Of a stretch of DNA of 64,000 nt, positions 22,212-35,769 are shown one piece after another. Location: the NCBI GenBank assembly GCA_900095165.1, contig LT606947.1, positions 1,240,001 to 1,304,000 of the forward strand. The letters run 5' to 3'. How positions within the stretch are numbered: position 1 is the first letter of the stretch; each line of letters opens with the position of its first letter. A program made the translations under genes and the position numbers. The stretch is from Polynucleobacter necessarius. GTDB lineage: Bacteria > Pseudomonadota > Gammaproteobacteria > Burkholderiales > Burkholderiaceae. The notes beneath the pieces were generated by a model. It saw only the letters and a program-made list of their open reading frames with translations, had not been told where the DNA came from and did no database searches.

Positions 22212-23186
22212 ATGGAATTTTTCCGGATCAAAAAAGATATTCCCTTTATGCGCCATGCATTGGCGCTCAATGCAGTTTCTCTAATTACCTTCTTAGCTGC
22301 TGTTTTCTTCCTTTGGCACAACGGACTTCATCTATCGATTGAGTTCACAGGCGGTACGGTAATGGAGGTTTCTTACCCTCAGACAGCCCCTTTGGATTCC
22401 ATTAGGTCAAATGTGGAAAAGTTAGGTTACGCAGATACTCAGATTCAGAACTTTGGTAGCTCACGTGATGTGATGATTCGCCTGCCTCTACAAAAAGATG
22501 CTGAAGGAAAAATGATTTCCTCTGCAGATCAAAGTGCAGCAGTGATGAAATCGCTTGAACCAGCGACTTCTGGAGTGAAGTTACAACGTGTTGAGTTCGT
22601 AGGACCACAGGTTGGGCGTGAGCTGGCATTAGACGGATTGATGGCACTGCTATTTGTAATCATCGGCATTGTGGTTTACCTCTCCTTCCGCTTTGAGTGG
22701 AAATTTGCTGTCGCAGGCATCATTGCGAACTTGCATGACATTGTGATCATTCTTGGCTTCTTTGCATTTTTCCAGTGGGAGTTCTCACTGTCCGTATTGG
22801 CGGCGGTACTAGCCGTATTAGGCTACTCAGTAAACGAGTCCGTGGTAATCTTTGACCGTATTCACGAAAACTTCCGCAAATACCGCAAGATGAATACCCA
22901 CGAGATTATTGATAATGCGATTACCAGCACAATCAGCCGTACCGTAATTACTCACGGCAGTACTGAGATGATGGTTTTGGCTATGTTGATTTTTGGTGGC
23001 CCTACTCTCTTCTACTTTGCTTTGGCACTCACCATTGGTATCTTGTTCGGTATTTACTCTTCAGTGTTCGTAGCGGCAGCCCTAGCGATGTGGCTTGGCG
23101 TTACTCGTGAGGACTTGGTTAAAGGCGAACGTAAAGCAGATGACGTTACCCGTAACGATGACCCAAACTTCGGGGCGCAGGTCTAA
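22212..23186 (+). CDS. secF: Protein translocase subunit SecF
   Basis: A 324 aa partner of SecD. An N-terminal membrane segment is followed by the FTGGTVMEVSYP motif, a small periplasmic domain and five membrane segments, with LGYSVNESVVIFDRIHENFRK in the conserved membrane region. It starts 3 bp after the secD stop. The following gene is convergent and 15 bp away; no strong terminator hairpin is seen between them. Confidence 0.96.
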   Translation: MEFFRIKKDIPFMRHALALNAVSLITFLAAVFFLWHNGLHLSIEFTGGTVMEVSYPQTAPLDSIRSNVEKLGYADTQIQNFGSSRDVMIRLPLQKDAEGKMISSADQSAAVMKSLEPATSGVKLQRVEFVGPQVGRELALDGLMALLFVIIGIVVYLSFRFEWKFAVAGIIANLHDIVIILGFFAFFQWEFSLSVLAAVLAVLGYSVNESVVIFDRIHENFRKYRKMNTHEIIDNAITSTISRTVITHGSTEMMVLAMLIFGGPTLFYFALALTIGILFGIYSSVFVAAALAMWLGVTREDLVKGERKADDVTRNDDPNFGAQV

Positions 23187-23201
23187 GTTTTATCTAAATA
23201 A

Positions 23202-26050
<2,849 letters not shown>

Positions 26051-26054
26051 TCAT

Positions 26055-26670
26055 ATGAAACTCATCGGATCCCTCACTAGCCCCTACGTACGTAAGGTGC
26101 GCATTGTTTTCCTGGAAAAAAGGTTGATATAGACCTAGAACTCGAGAATGTCTGGATCGCAGACACCAAAATTGCCCATAACAATCCTTTGGGCAAGATT
26201 CCTTACTTGATTTTGGATGATGGCGAGGTCATTTATGACTCTCGGGTGATTGCTGAGTATGCAGACGCTCTAAGTCCAGTTGGAAAGCTTGTTCCAGCCG
26301 GCAGCCGCGAACGCGCTACCGTCAAAACCTGGGAAGCCCTAGCTGATGGCATAGAGGATGCAGGGATTTTGGCTCGTTTGGAGGTGACTTTGCGCCCTGC
26401 GGAGCAGCAAAGTCAGGACTGACTTGTGCGCGCCAAATGGGCAAAATTGACGCCGCTTTGGCTCAAATGTCCCGTGAATTGGGTAAAAATGCCTGATGCC
26501 ATGGAAACCAGATGACATTAGCTGACATTGCAGTGGGTTGTGCCCTAGGCTATATGTTGTTCCGCTTTCCCAATATCGCTTGGCAAGCGCAATATCCCAA
26601 CCTGGATGTCTTGTATCAAAAGTTAATGCAAAGGCCTTCCTTTGCTGAAACAGCACCTCCAGCGGCCTAA
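26055..26670 (+). pseudogene. Glutathione S-transferase pseudogene
   Basis: The remains of a GST of about 204 residues: MKLIGSLTSPYVRKVRIVFLEK at the start, then NNPLGKIPYLILDDGEVIYDSRVI, then TLADIAVGCALGYMLFRFPN and a typical PSFAETAPPAA end. Four lesions are seen: an A lost from the A tract at 26116-26121; TGA at 26420-26422 where Trp is expected; a 2 bp GC gain near 26430 that shifts the frame; and TGA at 26494-26496 where Trp is expected. Undoing both indels gives a length of 615 nt, a multiple of three. The ORF at 26189-26422 is only its middle. A TATACT box lies 7 nt before the old ATG. Confidence 0.9.
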
Positions 26671-26674
26671 ATTC

Positions 26675-27790
26675 TTAAGCGGAAATAATTCCGCCGCCCA
26701 AGCAAATGTCACCGTCGTACAAAACAGCAGATTGACCGGGAGTGACTGCCCACTGAGCCTCCGGAAAAGCTAGCTCAAAACTAAGGGGGTCCTCCAATCC
26801 CGCCGCAAGCGAGCATGCAGAGTCTGCTTGGCGATAACGGGTTTTTGCTGAATATTGTCCTGGCGCAGGGGTCGTGCCTGCAACCCAACTAGCATCAATT
26901 GCAGAGAGCTTATTGGCTAGTAACCATGGGTGCTCGTGGCCTTGGGCAACATATAGAGTGTTATTAACAACATCTTTGCGCGCAACATACCAAGCATCGC
27001 CATTACCATCTTGACTGCCGCCCAGGCCAATGCCTTTACGCTGTCCCAGGGTAAAGAAGGCAAGTCCCATATGCTCTCCAACCGTTTTGCCTTCAGGCGT
27101 TTTGATGGGGCCCGGGGTACGCGGCAGGTAGCGGTTCAAGAATTCACGGAAAGGACGCTCGCCAATAAAGCAAATTCCTGTGGAATCTTTTTTGCGTGCA
27201 TTATGCAAACCGATTTGTTCGGCAATTTTGCGCACTTCCGTTTTCGGAATTTCGCCCAATGGAAATAGCACGTTTGCCAATTGGCTTTGGTTTAAGCGAT
27301 GCAAGAAATAACTTTGATCTTTGTTAGCGTCTAATGCTTTCAATAATTGGACTCGGCCACCCTCATGCCGAACCCGTGCATAGTGACCAGTGGCTATTGC
27401 ATCTGCCCCTAAACTCATGGCGTAGTCTAAAAAGGCCTTGAACTTAATTTCTGCATTGCACAAAACATCAGGATTGGGGGTTCTGCCAGCAGCATATTCG
27501 CGCAAGAACTCGGCAAATACCCGCTCACGATATTCAGCAGCGAAATTGACCGCCTCAACATCAATACCAATCATGTCAGCTACAGATACGACATCTAACC
27601 AATCCTGACGTGCGGAGCAATATTCATCGCTATCGTCGTCTTCCCAGTTTTTCATAAAAAGGCCAATTACTTCATAGCCTTGCTGCTTGAGCATCCATGC
27701 TGCTACCGACGAATCTACCCCTCCAGACATGCCAACGACGACTTTAGATGATTTTGAGGCGGGTATTGCGGAAGAATTGAGCGGGATCAT
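26675..27790 (-). CDS. mnmA: tRNA 2-thiouridylase MnmA
   Basis: A 371 aa enzyme that puts sulfur on U34 of Lys, Glu and Gln tRNAs. The PP-loop [13 protein letters not shown], the catalytic cysteine regions [11 protein letters not shown] and [12 protein letters not shown], and the [11 protein letters not shown] block are visible. The frame is open to 27829, but the ATG at 27790 ([10 protein letters not shown]) is preferred because family N-termini begin shortly before the PP-loop and a TATATT box lies just upstream. Its stop is 4 bp from the end of the GST pseudogene. Confidence 0.94.
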   Translation of the reverse strand: MIPLNSSAIPASKSSKVVVGMSGGVDSSVAAWMLKQQGYEVIGLFMKNWEDDDSDEYCSARQDWLDVVSVADMIGIDVEAVNFAAEYRERVFAEFLREYAAGRTPNPDVLCNAEIKFKAFLDYAMSLGADAIATGHYARVRHEGGRVQLLKALDANKDQSYFLHRLNQSQLANVLFPLGEIPKTEVRKIAEQIGLHNARKKDSTGICFIGERPFREFLNRYLPRTPGPIKTPEGKTVGEHMGLAFFTLGQRKGIGLGGSQDGNGDAWYVARKDVVNNTLYVAQGHEHPWLLANKLSAIDASWVAGTTPAPGQYSAKTRYRQADSACSLAAGLEDPLSFELAFPEAQWAVTPGQSAVLYDGDICLGGGIISA

Positions 27791-27893
27791 CAAAAAATGC
27801 GAGAATTCAATATAAGCTGAAAACCTCATTGTAGAAGCCTTACCTCAAGTTAGCCTCAATAGCTGAAATGAGGTGGATAAAACATAATGGTAT

Positions 27894-27921
27894 GCATATA
27901 TATGTGTATTCGCATATATAT
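27894..27921. repeat. Two GCATATATAT direct repeats upstream of pntAA
   Basis: GCATATATAT occurs at 27894-27903 and again at 27912-27921, an 18 bp phase, in the AT-rich 175 bp between mnmA and pntAA. The position fits an upstream activator or curved-DNA element for one of the divergent genes. TAAAAT follows at 27925-27930 and could be a -10 box for pntAA. The function is inferred only from position. Confidence 0.35.
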
Positions 27922-27965
27922 ACCTAAAATAGATTTTTTAAAATATTAGCATTTGGAGACATGCC

Positions 27966-29096
27966 ATGCGCATAGGCGTACCGCTGGAAATCAGACCCGG
28001 GGAAACTCGCGTTGCCGCCACACCAGAAACCGTTAAGAAACTGATTGGCCAAGGCCATACAGTCGTTATTCAAAAAGATGCAGGCGTAAGGGCCAGTCAG
28101 CCAGACTTTGCTTATGAAGCAGTTGGCGCAACAATTGGAAGCGCGGCAGATGCCTTTGGGACGGAGATCGTTCTCAAGGTACGCGCACCTGAAGCTGCAG
28201 AGCTCAAACAAATTAAAACTGGCAGCGTGCTCATTGGCATGCTTGATCCATTTGATAACGACAACATTGCTGCTATGGCCGCGCAAGGTGTAACTGCATT
28301 CTCATTAGAGGCTGCCCCTCGCACTACTCGCGCACAAAGCATGGACGTCCTGTCTTCACAAGCCAACATCGCCGGCTACAAAGCAGTGATGGTTGGCGCA
28401 AATGAATATCAACGCTTTATGCCAATGCTCATGACTGCCGCAGGAACCGTTAAAGCAGCACGCGTACTAATCTTGGGTGCGGGGGTTGCTGGTCTGCAAG
28501 CCATTGCGACCGCTAAGCGTTTAGGTGCCGTCATCGAAGCATCTGATGTACGCCCCGCCGCCAAAGAACAAATTGAATCTCTCGGTGCCAAGTTTGTTGA
28601 CGTGCCTTATGAAACAGATGAAGAACGTGAAATTGCTCAAGGTGTTGGTGGCTATGCTCGTCCAATGCCGGAAGCTTGGATGAAGCGTCAAGCAACCTTA
28701 GTTGCAGAGCGCGCTCAACAAGCTGACATCGTAATTACTACCGCCTTGATTCCAGGTCGCAAACCGCCAGTCTTATTGCACAGCGATACCGTTGCCAATA
28801 TGAAACCAGGCTCTATCGTGATCGACTTAGCAGCCGGTCGCGGTGATAACGGTTCAGGTAACTGCCCTTTGACAGAAGCAGACAAGATTGTTGAAAAGAA
28901 TGGTGTGAAGATCATTGGTTACACCAACCTCGCGAGCATGGTAGCTGCAGATGCCTCAGCCTTGTACGCCCGTAACTTGCTCGACTTTATGAAGCTTATC
29001 GTTGACGCAGAAGCGAAGCTAGTTATCCCGGCTGATGATGACATCGTCACTGCCTGCCTCATGTGTCGTGATGGCCAAGCCGTCCGCAAAAACTAA
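27966..29096 (+). CDS. pntAA: NAD(P) transhydrogenase subunit alpha, NAD-binding part (PntAA)
   Basis: A 376 aa cytosolic domain I of the proton-translocating transhydrogenase, which binds NAD(H). The N-terminal MRIGVPLEIRPGETRVAATPE and the Rossmann motif LILGAGVAGLQAIATAKRLGA are visible, as is IPGRKPPVLL. In this split form the alpha chain is divided into pntAA and pntAB, unlike the single pntA of E. coli. It is 24 bp from pntAB and forms an operon with it and pntB. Confidence 0.94.
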   Translation: MRIGVPLEIRPGETRVAATPETVKKLIGQGHTVVIQKDAGVRASQPDFAYEAVGATIGSAADAFGTEIVLKVRAPEAAELKQIKTGSVLIGMLDPFDNDNIAAMAAQGVTAFSLEAAPRTTRAQSMDVLSSQANIAGYKAVMVGANEYQRFMPMLMTAAGTVKAARVLILGAGVAGLQAIATAKRLGAVIEASDVRPAAKEQIESLGAKFVDVPYETDEEREIAQGVGGYARPMPEAWMKRQATLVAERAQQADIVITTALIPGRKPPVLLHSDTVANMKPGSIVIDLAAGRGDNGSGNCPLTEADKIVEKNGVKIIGYTNLASMVAADASALYARNLLDFMKLIVDAEAKLVIPADDDIVTACLMCRDGQAVRKN

Positions 29097-29120
29097 TCAA
29101 GAATTTTCAAAGGAAATATC

Positions 29121-29459
29121 ATGGATCTCGCTGCTTTTCAAAGCATCCTCACAGTCCAAAACATCACTGTATTTGTGTTGGCTATTTTTGTTGGCTACCA
29201 CGTGGTTTGGAACGTTACTCCCGCACTACATACCCCACTCATGGCGGTTACAAATGCCATTTCTGGAATCATTATTGTTGGCGCCTTATTGCAAACCGAA
29301 GTAATTGGTGGCGATGAGATTACCCTCACCAGCATCATTGGTGCAGTGGCAGTCTTCTTGGCATCCATCAATATTTTTGGCGGCTTTATGGTTACCCGTC
29401 GCATGCTGGAGATGTTCAAGAAAAAAGCTCCCAAGGCTGACGCGACTGGAACTAAATAA
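29121..29459 (+). CDS. pntAB: NAD(P) transhydrogenase subunit alpha, membrane part (PntAB)
   Basis: A 112 aa membrane protein with three to four hydrophobic segments ([54 protein letters not shown]). It is the small half of the split alpha chain and supplies part of proton channel domain II. AAGGAA before the ATG is a good ribosome site. It is 32 bp from pntB. Confidence 0.93.
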   Translation: MDLAAFQSILTVQNITVFVLAIFVGYHVVWNVTPALHTPLMAVTNAISGIIIVGALLQTEVIGGDEITLTSIIGAVAVFLASINIFGGFMVTRRMLEMFKKKAPKADATGTK

Positions 29460-29491
29460 AACTAGAACAAGATCTTATAGAGACCACAATA

Positions 29492-30859
29492 ATGTCAAAC
29501 ATAACAGCGATTTCCTATCTCATTTCATCGGTGCTTTTCATTCTCGCGCTGCGCGGACTGTCATCACCAACAACATCACGTCAAGGCAATACCTTCGGCA
29601 TGATCGGCATGTTGCTTGCCGTAATCACCACCTTCATGATTCCTGACTTTAAGCCAATTTTCTCATTGATTATTGCTGCAATTGTTGGCGGCGCGATTAT
29701 TGGAACGCTTGCAGCTAAGCGTGTGCAGATGACGAAGATGCCTGAGCTCGTAGCGCTCATGCACTCCTTTGTTGGCTTGTCAGCAGTATTGATTGCCATT
29801 GTAGCGGTATATAGCCCTGCTCATGACCATACTGGCGCTCAAAAGATTGAACTCTTTATTGGCGCATTTATTGGTGCAATCACCTTTACCGCCTCTGTCA
29901 TTGCATTCGGAAAACTATCCGGGAAGGTTAGTGGTAAGCCAGTGACTTTTGCTGGTCAACACTTACTTAACCTCGTTCTTGCTATTGGCATGGTTTCTGG
30001 TGGAGTCATGTACTTCATAACCGGCAGCCATGAGGCATTCTTGATAATGTGTGCAATTGCCTTGGTTTTGGGTGTGACATTGATCATCCCAATCGGCGGT
30101 GCAGATATGCCCGTCGTTGTATCCATGCTCAACAGCTACTCTGGCTGGGCGGCTGCAGGTATTGGCTTCACATTAAACAACCCAGTATTAATTATCGCCG
30201 GTGCTTGCGTCGGTTCATCTGGTGCGATTCTGTCTTACATTATGTGTAAAGCCATGAACCGCTCCATCTTAGCGGTCTTGCTTGGCGGCTTTGGCGCCGA
30301 AGCTTCTGCTGGTGGCGCTGATGACGGCGGTCCAAAGAACTACAAAACTGGCTCCTCAGAAGATGCGGCTTTCCTCATGGAGAATGCAGACACTGTTGTG
30401 ATTGTTCCTGGCTACGGCTTGGCAGTTGCCCGTGCTCAACACGCTCTGAAAGAATTAACGGAGAAGCTCACTCACCATGGCGTCACCGTGAAGTACGCGA
30501 TTCATCCAGTGGCAGGCCGTATGCCTGGTCATATGAACGTACTCCTGGCTGAGGCTGAGGTTCCATATGATCAAGTATTTGAGATGGAAGACATCAATAG
30601 TGACTTTGGTCAGGCTGATGTAGTGCTTGTACTAGGTGCGAACGACGTGGTGAACCCTGCCGCTCGCACACCAGGCAGCCCAATCTTCGGCATGCCAATT
30701 CTGGAAGCCTTCAAAGCCAAAACAATTATTGTGAACAAACGCTCGATGGCTGCTGGTTATGCTGGCCTAGATAACGAACTCTTCTACATGGACAAAACCA
30801 TGATGGTCTTCGGTGATGCGAAGAAGGTCGCGGAAGACATGGTGAAGTCTGTCAGCTAA
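29492..30859 (+). CDS. pntB: NAD(P) transhydrogenase subunit beta
   Basis: A 455 aa protein: about nine membrane segments of domain II, then the NADP(H)-binding domain III with VIVPGYGLAVARAQHALKE and LGANDVVNPAART. With PntAA and PntAB it makes NADPH from NADH at the expense of the proton gradient. It ends the operon and is followed directly by a terminator. It appears intact. Confidence 0.96.
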   Translation: MSNITAISYLISSVLFILALRGLSSPTTSRQGNTFGMIGMLLAVITTFMIPDFKPIFSLIIAAIVGGAIIGTLAAKRVQMTKMPELVALMHSFVGLSAVLIAIVAVYSPAHDHTGAQKIELFIGAFIGAITFTASVIAFGKLSGKVSGKPVTFAGQHLLNLVLAIGMVSGGVMYFITGSHEAFLIMCAIALVLGVTLIIPIGGADMPVVVSMLNSYSGWAAAGIGFTLNNPVLIIAGACVGSSGAILSYIMCKAMNRSILAVLLGGFGAEASAGGADDGGPKNYKTGSSEDAAFLMENADTVVIVPGYGLAVARAQHALKELTEKLTHHGVTVKYAIHPVAGRMPGHMNVLLAEAEVPYDQVFEMEDINSDFGQADVVLVLGANDVVNPAARTPGSPIFGMPILEAFKAKTIIVNKRSMAAGYAGLDNELFYMDKTMMVFGDAKKVAEDMVKSVS

Positions 30860-30884
30860 ATCTCTTCAATACCTTCAATAAAAG

Positions 30885-30905
30885 ACCGCCTACGGGCGGT
30901 TTTTT
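30885..30905 (+). terminator. Rho-independent terminator of the pnt operon
   Basis: ACCGCC (30885-30890) pairs with GGCGGT (30895-30900) around a TACG loop, followed by TTTTT. It lies 25 bp after the pntB stop. Confidence 0.9.
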
Positions 30906-30968
30906 ATTGCGTTAATATGTATATAAACGCCTCTAGAGCGCTAGAAATAACATTAATTTGAGACAAAA

Positions 30969-31934
30969 ATGAATATCAAAAAACACTTACTTTTAGTAAT
31001 AGGTTTGATTTGGATTACACCCGCTCAAGCTCAAAATATTTACCCTAATCGACCAATTCAAATGATCATGCCATTGCAAGCTGGAAGTGGTGTCGATCTG
31101 TTAATGCGGCCTATTGTGCAAAAGATGGGTGAGAACTTAGGTCAAGCCATCACGATTGAAAACCTCCCAGGGGGAGCTGGTTTAATTGGCGCAAGCAAGG
31201 TGGCTCAAGCCAATTCAGATGGGTATGTATTGGGCGCCTTTAACGACAGCATCTTGACGATGTTGCCTAATCTTTATAAAAAAATTGATTATGATCCAAT
31301 CCAAAGCTTTGTACCAGTCTCTGAAGTGGCTGCAATCACTTTCGTCATGGTTGCTAACCCAGCATTTCCTGGTAACACTGCAGCAGACTTAGTTCGCATC
31401 GCCAAAGAAAATCCAGGAAAAATTGATTACGCCTCTGATGGTAATGGCTCACCTCAGCATATTGGCATGAAGATATTTCGTCAGTACACCGGCGCCCCTT
31501 TGGTTCATATCCCTTATCGCGGAGCGGCAGCAGCTGTGACCGACGTCATGGCGGGTCAGGTTCCTGTGATAATTAGCGCTTTATCCGTGGTTCTCCCGCA
31601 CATCCGATCCGGGAAGCTAAAGGTTCTAGGAATTACCAGCAAAACGCGCTCGCCACTACTACCAAATGCGCCGACCGTCAGCGAGAGCGTCAAAGGCTAT
31701 GAGTTCTCTACCTGGGGTGCCATCGTTGTATCTAAAGGTGCATCACCAGCCTTAGTCACAAAACTCAATGAATCTCTTGCATTGGCACTAAAGGATCAGA
31801 AGCTACGAGATCAACTAATTCAGCAAGGCTTTGAATTTGTACCTTTAGGCCCAGATCATCTCAAAAAAATGATTGTCCAAGGTCTAGTGAAGATGAAAAA
31901 AGTGATTAAAGATGGTGGGATTCAGGCAGATTAA
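30969..31934 (+). CDS. Tripartite tricarboxylate transporter-type (Bug/TctC) solute-binding protein
   Basis: A 321 aa periplasmic protein with signal peptide MNIKKHLLLVIGLIWITPAQA, then YPNRPIQMIMPLQAGSGVDLLMRPI and the ENLPGGAGLIGASKVAQA block typical of Bug proteins. These bind carboxylates and pass them to TctAB-type membrane proteins. No membrane components are adjacent, which is common for orphan Bug genes in Burkholderiales. The ligand cannot be told. It has terminators on both sides and so is monocistronic. Confidence 0.9.
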   Translation: MNIKKHLLLVIGLIWITPAQAQNIYPNRPIQMIMPLQAGSGVDLLMRPIVQKMGENLGQAITIENLPGGAGLIGASKVAQANSDGYVLGAFNDSILTMLPNLYKKIDYDPIQSFVPVSEVAAITFVMVANPAFPGNTAADLVRIAKENPGKIDYASDGNGSPQHIGMKIFRQYTGAPLVHIPYRGAAAAVTDVMAGQVPVIISALSVVLPHIRSGKLKVLGITSKTRSPLLPNAPTVSESVKGYEFSTWGAIVVSKGASPALVTKLNESLALALKDQKLRDQLIQQGFEFVPLGPDHLKKMIVQGLVKMKKVIKDGGIQAD

Positions 31935-31954
31935 TTACCAAAAGGGTTTAATAA

Positions 31955-31985
31955 AAAACGCCTGGTCTTTTGAACCAGGCGTTTT
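31955..31985. terminator. Bidirectional terminator between the Bug gene and groEL
   Basis: AAAACGCCTGGT (31955-31966) and ACCAGGCGTTTT (31974-31985) form a perfect 12 bp stem with a 7 nt loop. A-rich and T-rich flanks on both sides serve both converging genes. Confidence 0.92.
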
Positions 31986-32023
31986 AGCTTCTACAGCTTG
32001 ATGGCTGATGAAATATACGGCTA

Positions 32024-33691
<1,668 letters not shown>

Positions 33692-33702
33692 TTAGGTACC
33701 GA

Positions 33703-33993
33703 TTACTTCTGTACAACAGCCATGATGTCTTCTTCGCGCATTACGAGAAGCTCGTCGCTGCCGACCTTAACTGTTTGACCTGCATACTTGCCGAATAACA
33801 CGCGATCGCCAACTTTGACGTCTGGTGCATTCAACTTGCCACTGTCATCACGTTTGCCTGGGCCAACTGCCAATACTTCGCCTTGATCTGGCTTTTCAGC
33901 AGCAGCATCCGGAATGATGATTCCAGAAACAGTTTTTGATTCTTGATCTAAACGTTTAATGATTACGCGATCATGTAAAGGACGCAGATTCAT
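33703..33993 (-). CDS. groS: Co-chaperonin GroES
   Basis: A 96 aa lid of the GroEL chamber. [15 protein letters not shown], the mobile loop [17 protein letters not shown] and [14 protein letters not shown] are typical. GGAGAAAGA before the ATG is a good ribosome site. It is first in the operon, with a CIRCE-controlled promoter about 110-165 bp upstream. Confidence 0.98.
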   Translation of the reverse strand: MNLRPLHDRVIIKRLDQESKTVSGIIIPDAAAEKPDQGEVLAVGPGKRDDSGKLNAPDVKVGDRVLFGKYAGQTVKVGSDELLVMREEDIMAVVQK

Positions 33994-34102
33994 TCTTTCT
34001 CCTATGTTAGTAAGTGTTAACTAATTAAAAAACCAATACAAATCAATGTGTTGCGCTCTCTTAACACGAATGCGGCAAACTTTTCAGCTGAATAAGCCCA
34101 TT

Positions 34103-34129
34103 TTAGCACTCGCGTGTATGGAGTGCTGA
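34103..34129 (-). promoter_or_regulatory. CIRCE operator (HrcA site) of groESL
   Basis: The top strand reads TTAGCACTC (34103-34111), 9 nt, then GAGTGCTGA (34121-34129). This is the CIRCE inverted repeat TTAGCACTC-N9-GAGTGCTAA with one mismatch. It covers the expected transcription start of groESL, so HrcA would block initiation. hrcA itself is not in the window. Confidence 0.93.
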
Positions 34130-34158
34130 TTATATAGGTCTGATTCCAGAGATTTCAA
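34129..34158 (-). promoter_or_regulatory. Sigma-70-type promoter of groESL
   Basis: On the minus strand TTGAAA (34158-34153) is followed by an 18 nt spacer and TATAAT (34134-34129). The start point would fall inside the CIRCE repeat about 7 nt on. The rest of the 33994-34305 gap shows no gene; it carries only a long groES leader and the start region of the next, divergent gene. Confidence 0.8.
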
Positions 34159-34311
34159 GGGCAAATTCACCTTAAATTTCAAATGGGCATCCTCCACTTT
34201 CTATAATGGAGGCAGGCAAATAGGTAGATTCCTACACATAAATAAGCTTTAAGCCCTTACCCCTCCAATCTGTCCTGCCTAGACTGGCTATTCATTGATT
34301 GGAGAATGCTG

Positions 34312-35139
34312 ATGAGCCCGAAATCCCGGCTGTACACGCTTGTAAAGGCCTGGAAGAACAAACCCTTCCAAGAAGTGCGCGATTCCTGCGGCCAGCCATG
34401 GCTTGGTCTTAGCAGCGAAGCGCTCGAAGAACACCAATCCTGGTCCCGGCGACAAGCGATTAGTAACGAACCCATCTTTAATAGCCAAGGAAGTAAGCTG
34501 ACCAACTCTCTATTTAGACCGCTACTGACTGCCACCGACACACAGGTCCTCAGACTATTCATGGAGGGCTTGGACACTATTACGTATTGGTACCGTAGTG
34601 GTTGCTTTATTCCGAGCATCTTGCCCCTGCCAGCGCAACACCTAGCATCCAGCAACTTCATAGATGCTTTAAGTGACCTAATTCTGAATTGTCGATTGCC
34701 TGTTGGTCTCGTCAACTTGGGGGTGCACAAACTCCAGGATGCTGACTCCATGGATTCCTGCGTGGAAGACTTATTACGAATGCGTCGCCTTGGCGTCTTA
34801 ATCCATCTGCTCGATTTTTCTGGAACTAGCGCACAAATTAACTGGATAAAGCAGATGGAGCCTGAGGGCATCCATATTGAGATAAGGCAATTCCGCGCCG
34901 AGGGTTTGTCAAACGAAATGATTTCTCTTGATCAGAAATTCCATACCGAAATCTATGCCAGCAACATCACACTGGTAAAGGATTTAGAAAATGCCATGTC
35001 AGTCGGTGCACACCACTGCTATGGCGGACTAATAATGCCGCCTATAAGTCGACATCAGATACTACACACGAGCGATAGCCGCATCGCCAAAGCCATTTTT
35101 TCGCTGCACCCTCATAAAAACCTAAATGGAGACAAGTAA
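34312..35139 (+). CDS. Degenerate EAL-domain-like protein
   Basis: A 275 aa soluble protein. The second half resembles the C-terminal two thirds of an EAL phosphodiesterase: LLRMRRLGVLIHLLDFSGTSAQINWIKQM in place of the LDDFGTG strand (seen in parts), then a helix pair and AMSVGAHHCYGGLIMPP in place of the QGY...P end. The signature ExL and the catalytic acidic residues (DDFG becomes LDFS, AEGVE is absent) are missing, so it should not cleave c-di-GMP. GGAGA at 34301-34305 is best spaced for the ATG at 34312; an ATG at 34306 also exists. Its TAA overlaps the regulator ATG by 1 nt. It may act as a protein-binding regulator, as YdiV does; this is inference. Confidence 0.55.
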   Translation: MSPKSRLYTLVKAWKNKPFQEVRDSCGQPWLGLSSEALEEHQSWSRRQAISNEPIFNSQGSKLTNSLFRPLLTATDTQVLRLFMEGLDTITYWYRSGCFIPSILPLPAQHLASSNFIDALSDLILNCRLPVGLVNLGVHKLQDADSMDSCVEDLLRMRRLGVLIHLLDFSGTSAQINWIKQMEPEGIHIEIRQFRAEGLSNEMISLDQKFHTEIYASNITLVKDLENAMSVGAHHCYGGLIMPPISRHQILHTSDSRIAKAIFSLHPHKNLNGDK

Positions 35140-35762
35140 TGAGAAAACGCGTGATGTTGGTGGATGACCATCCAGCTATGCTGATGGCATTAAAAAGTAT
35201 GTTGCAAGATCAATTGCTTTTTGAGATAGCAGGACAGGCTCAGCATGGGGAGGAGTGTCTACGCTCAATCAAAGAAGTTAATCCCAATATGGTGATCTTA
35301 GATTTGGATATGCCCAAGACGGATGGGTTTGATGTGATTCGCCGAATTGGTTTGATGCATCCAGAAGTTCGAATTTTGGTGTTATCCAGCTTAGATGAAG
35401 CAGTCTATGGCGGCAGGGTACGATCCCTAGGTGCTCATGGCTTTGTCAATAAGACCGCTGGAGCTGACGTCATTTTGGCTGCATGCGTTGCAATCTCCCA
35501 GGGATATACCTTCTTCACACACGGGAAAAACGGTAATACCTCCTTAAGCGACAACGATAAGTTAGCACTGATATCTGATCGTAAACTGCAGGTCATGAAA
35601 TATCTCGGTAAAGGTAATACGAACCAACAGATATCGGACTTACTGCACATTAGCAATAAGACGGCGGCAACCTACAAGACCAGAGTTTTTGACAAACTAG
35701 GCATTAACAATATTGCCGATTTGATCTTGTTCTGTCGCATGAACAACATTGTCGAAAGCTAA
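35139..35762 (+). CDS. Two-component response regulator, NarL/FixJ family
   Basis: A 207 aa regulator. The receiver domain has the acidic pair MLVDDHP, the likely phospho-acceptor D55 in LDLDMPKTDGF and K105 (VNKTAG). The LuxR-type helix-turn-helix is at about residues 145-205 (GNTNQQISDLLHISNKTAATYKTRV, seen in parts). It overlaps the EAL-like gene by 1 nt and lies 7 bp before the sensor kinase gene, so it is the likely output of that kinase, in the manner of BvgA/EvgA. The regulator appears intact although its kinase does not. Targets are unknown. Confidence 0.92.
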   Translation: MRKRVMLVDDHPAMLMALKSMLQDQLLFEIAGQAQHGEECLRSIKEVNPNMVILDLDMPKTDGFDVIRRIGLMHPEVRILVLSSLDEAVYGGRVRSLGAHGFVNKTAGADVILAACVAISQGYTFFTHGKNGNTSLSDNDKLALISDRKLQVMKYLGKGNTNQQISDLLHISNKTAATYKTRVFDKLGINNIADLILFCRMNNIVES

Positions 35763-35769
35763 AGTTGGT

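Noticed and set aside
34257..34871. Long minus-strand ORF opposite the EAL-like gene
   Set aside because: It lies wholly antisense to a gene with better start, overlap with its neighbour and family likeness. Its composition is irregular.
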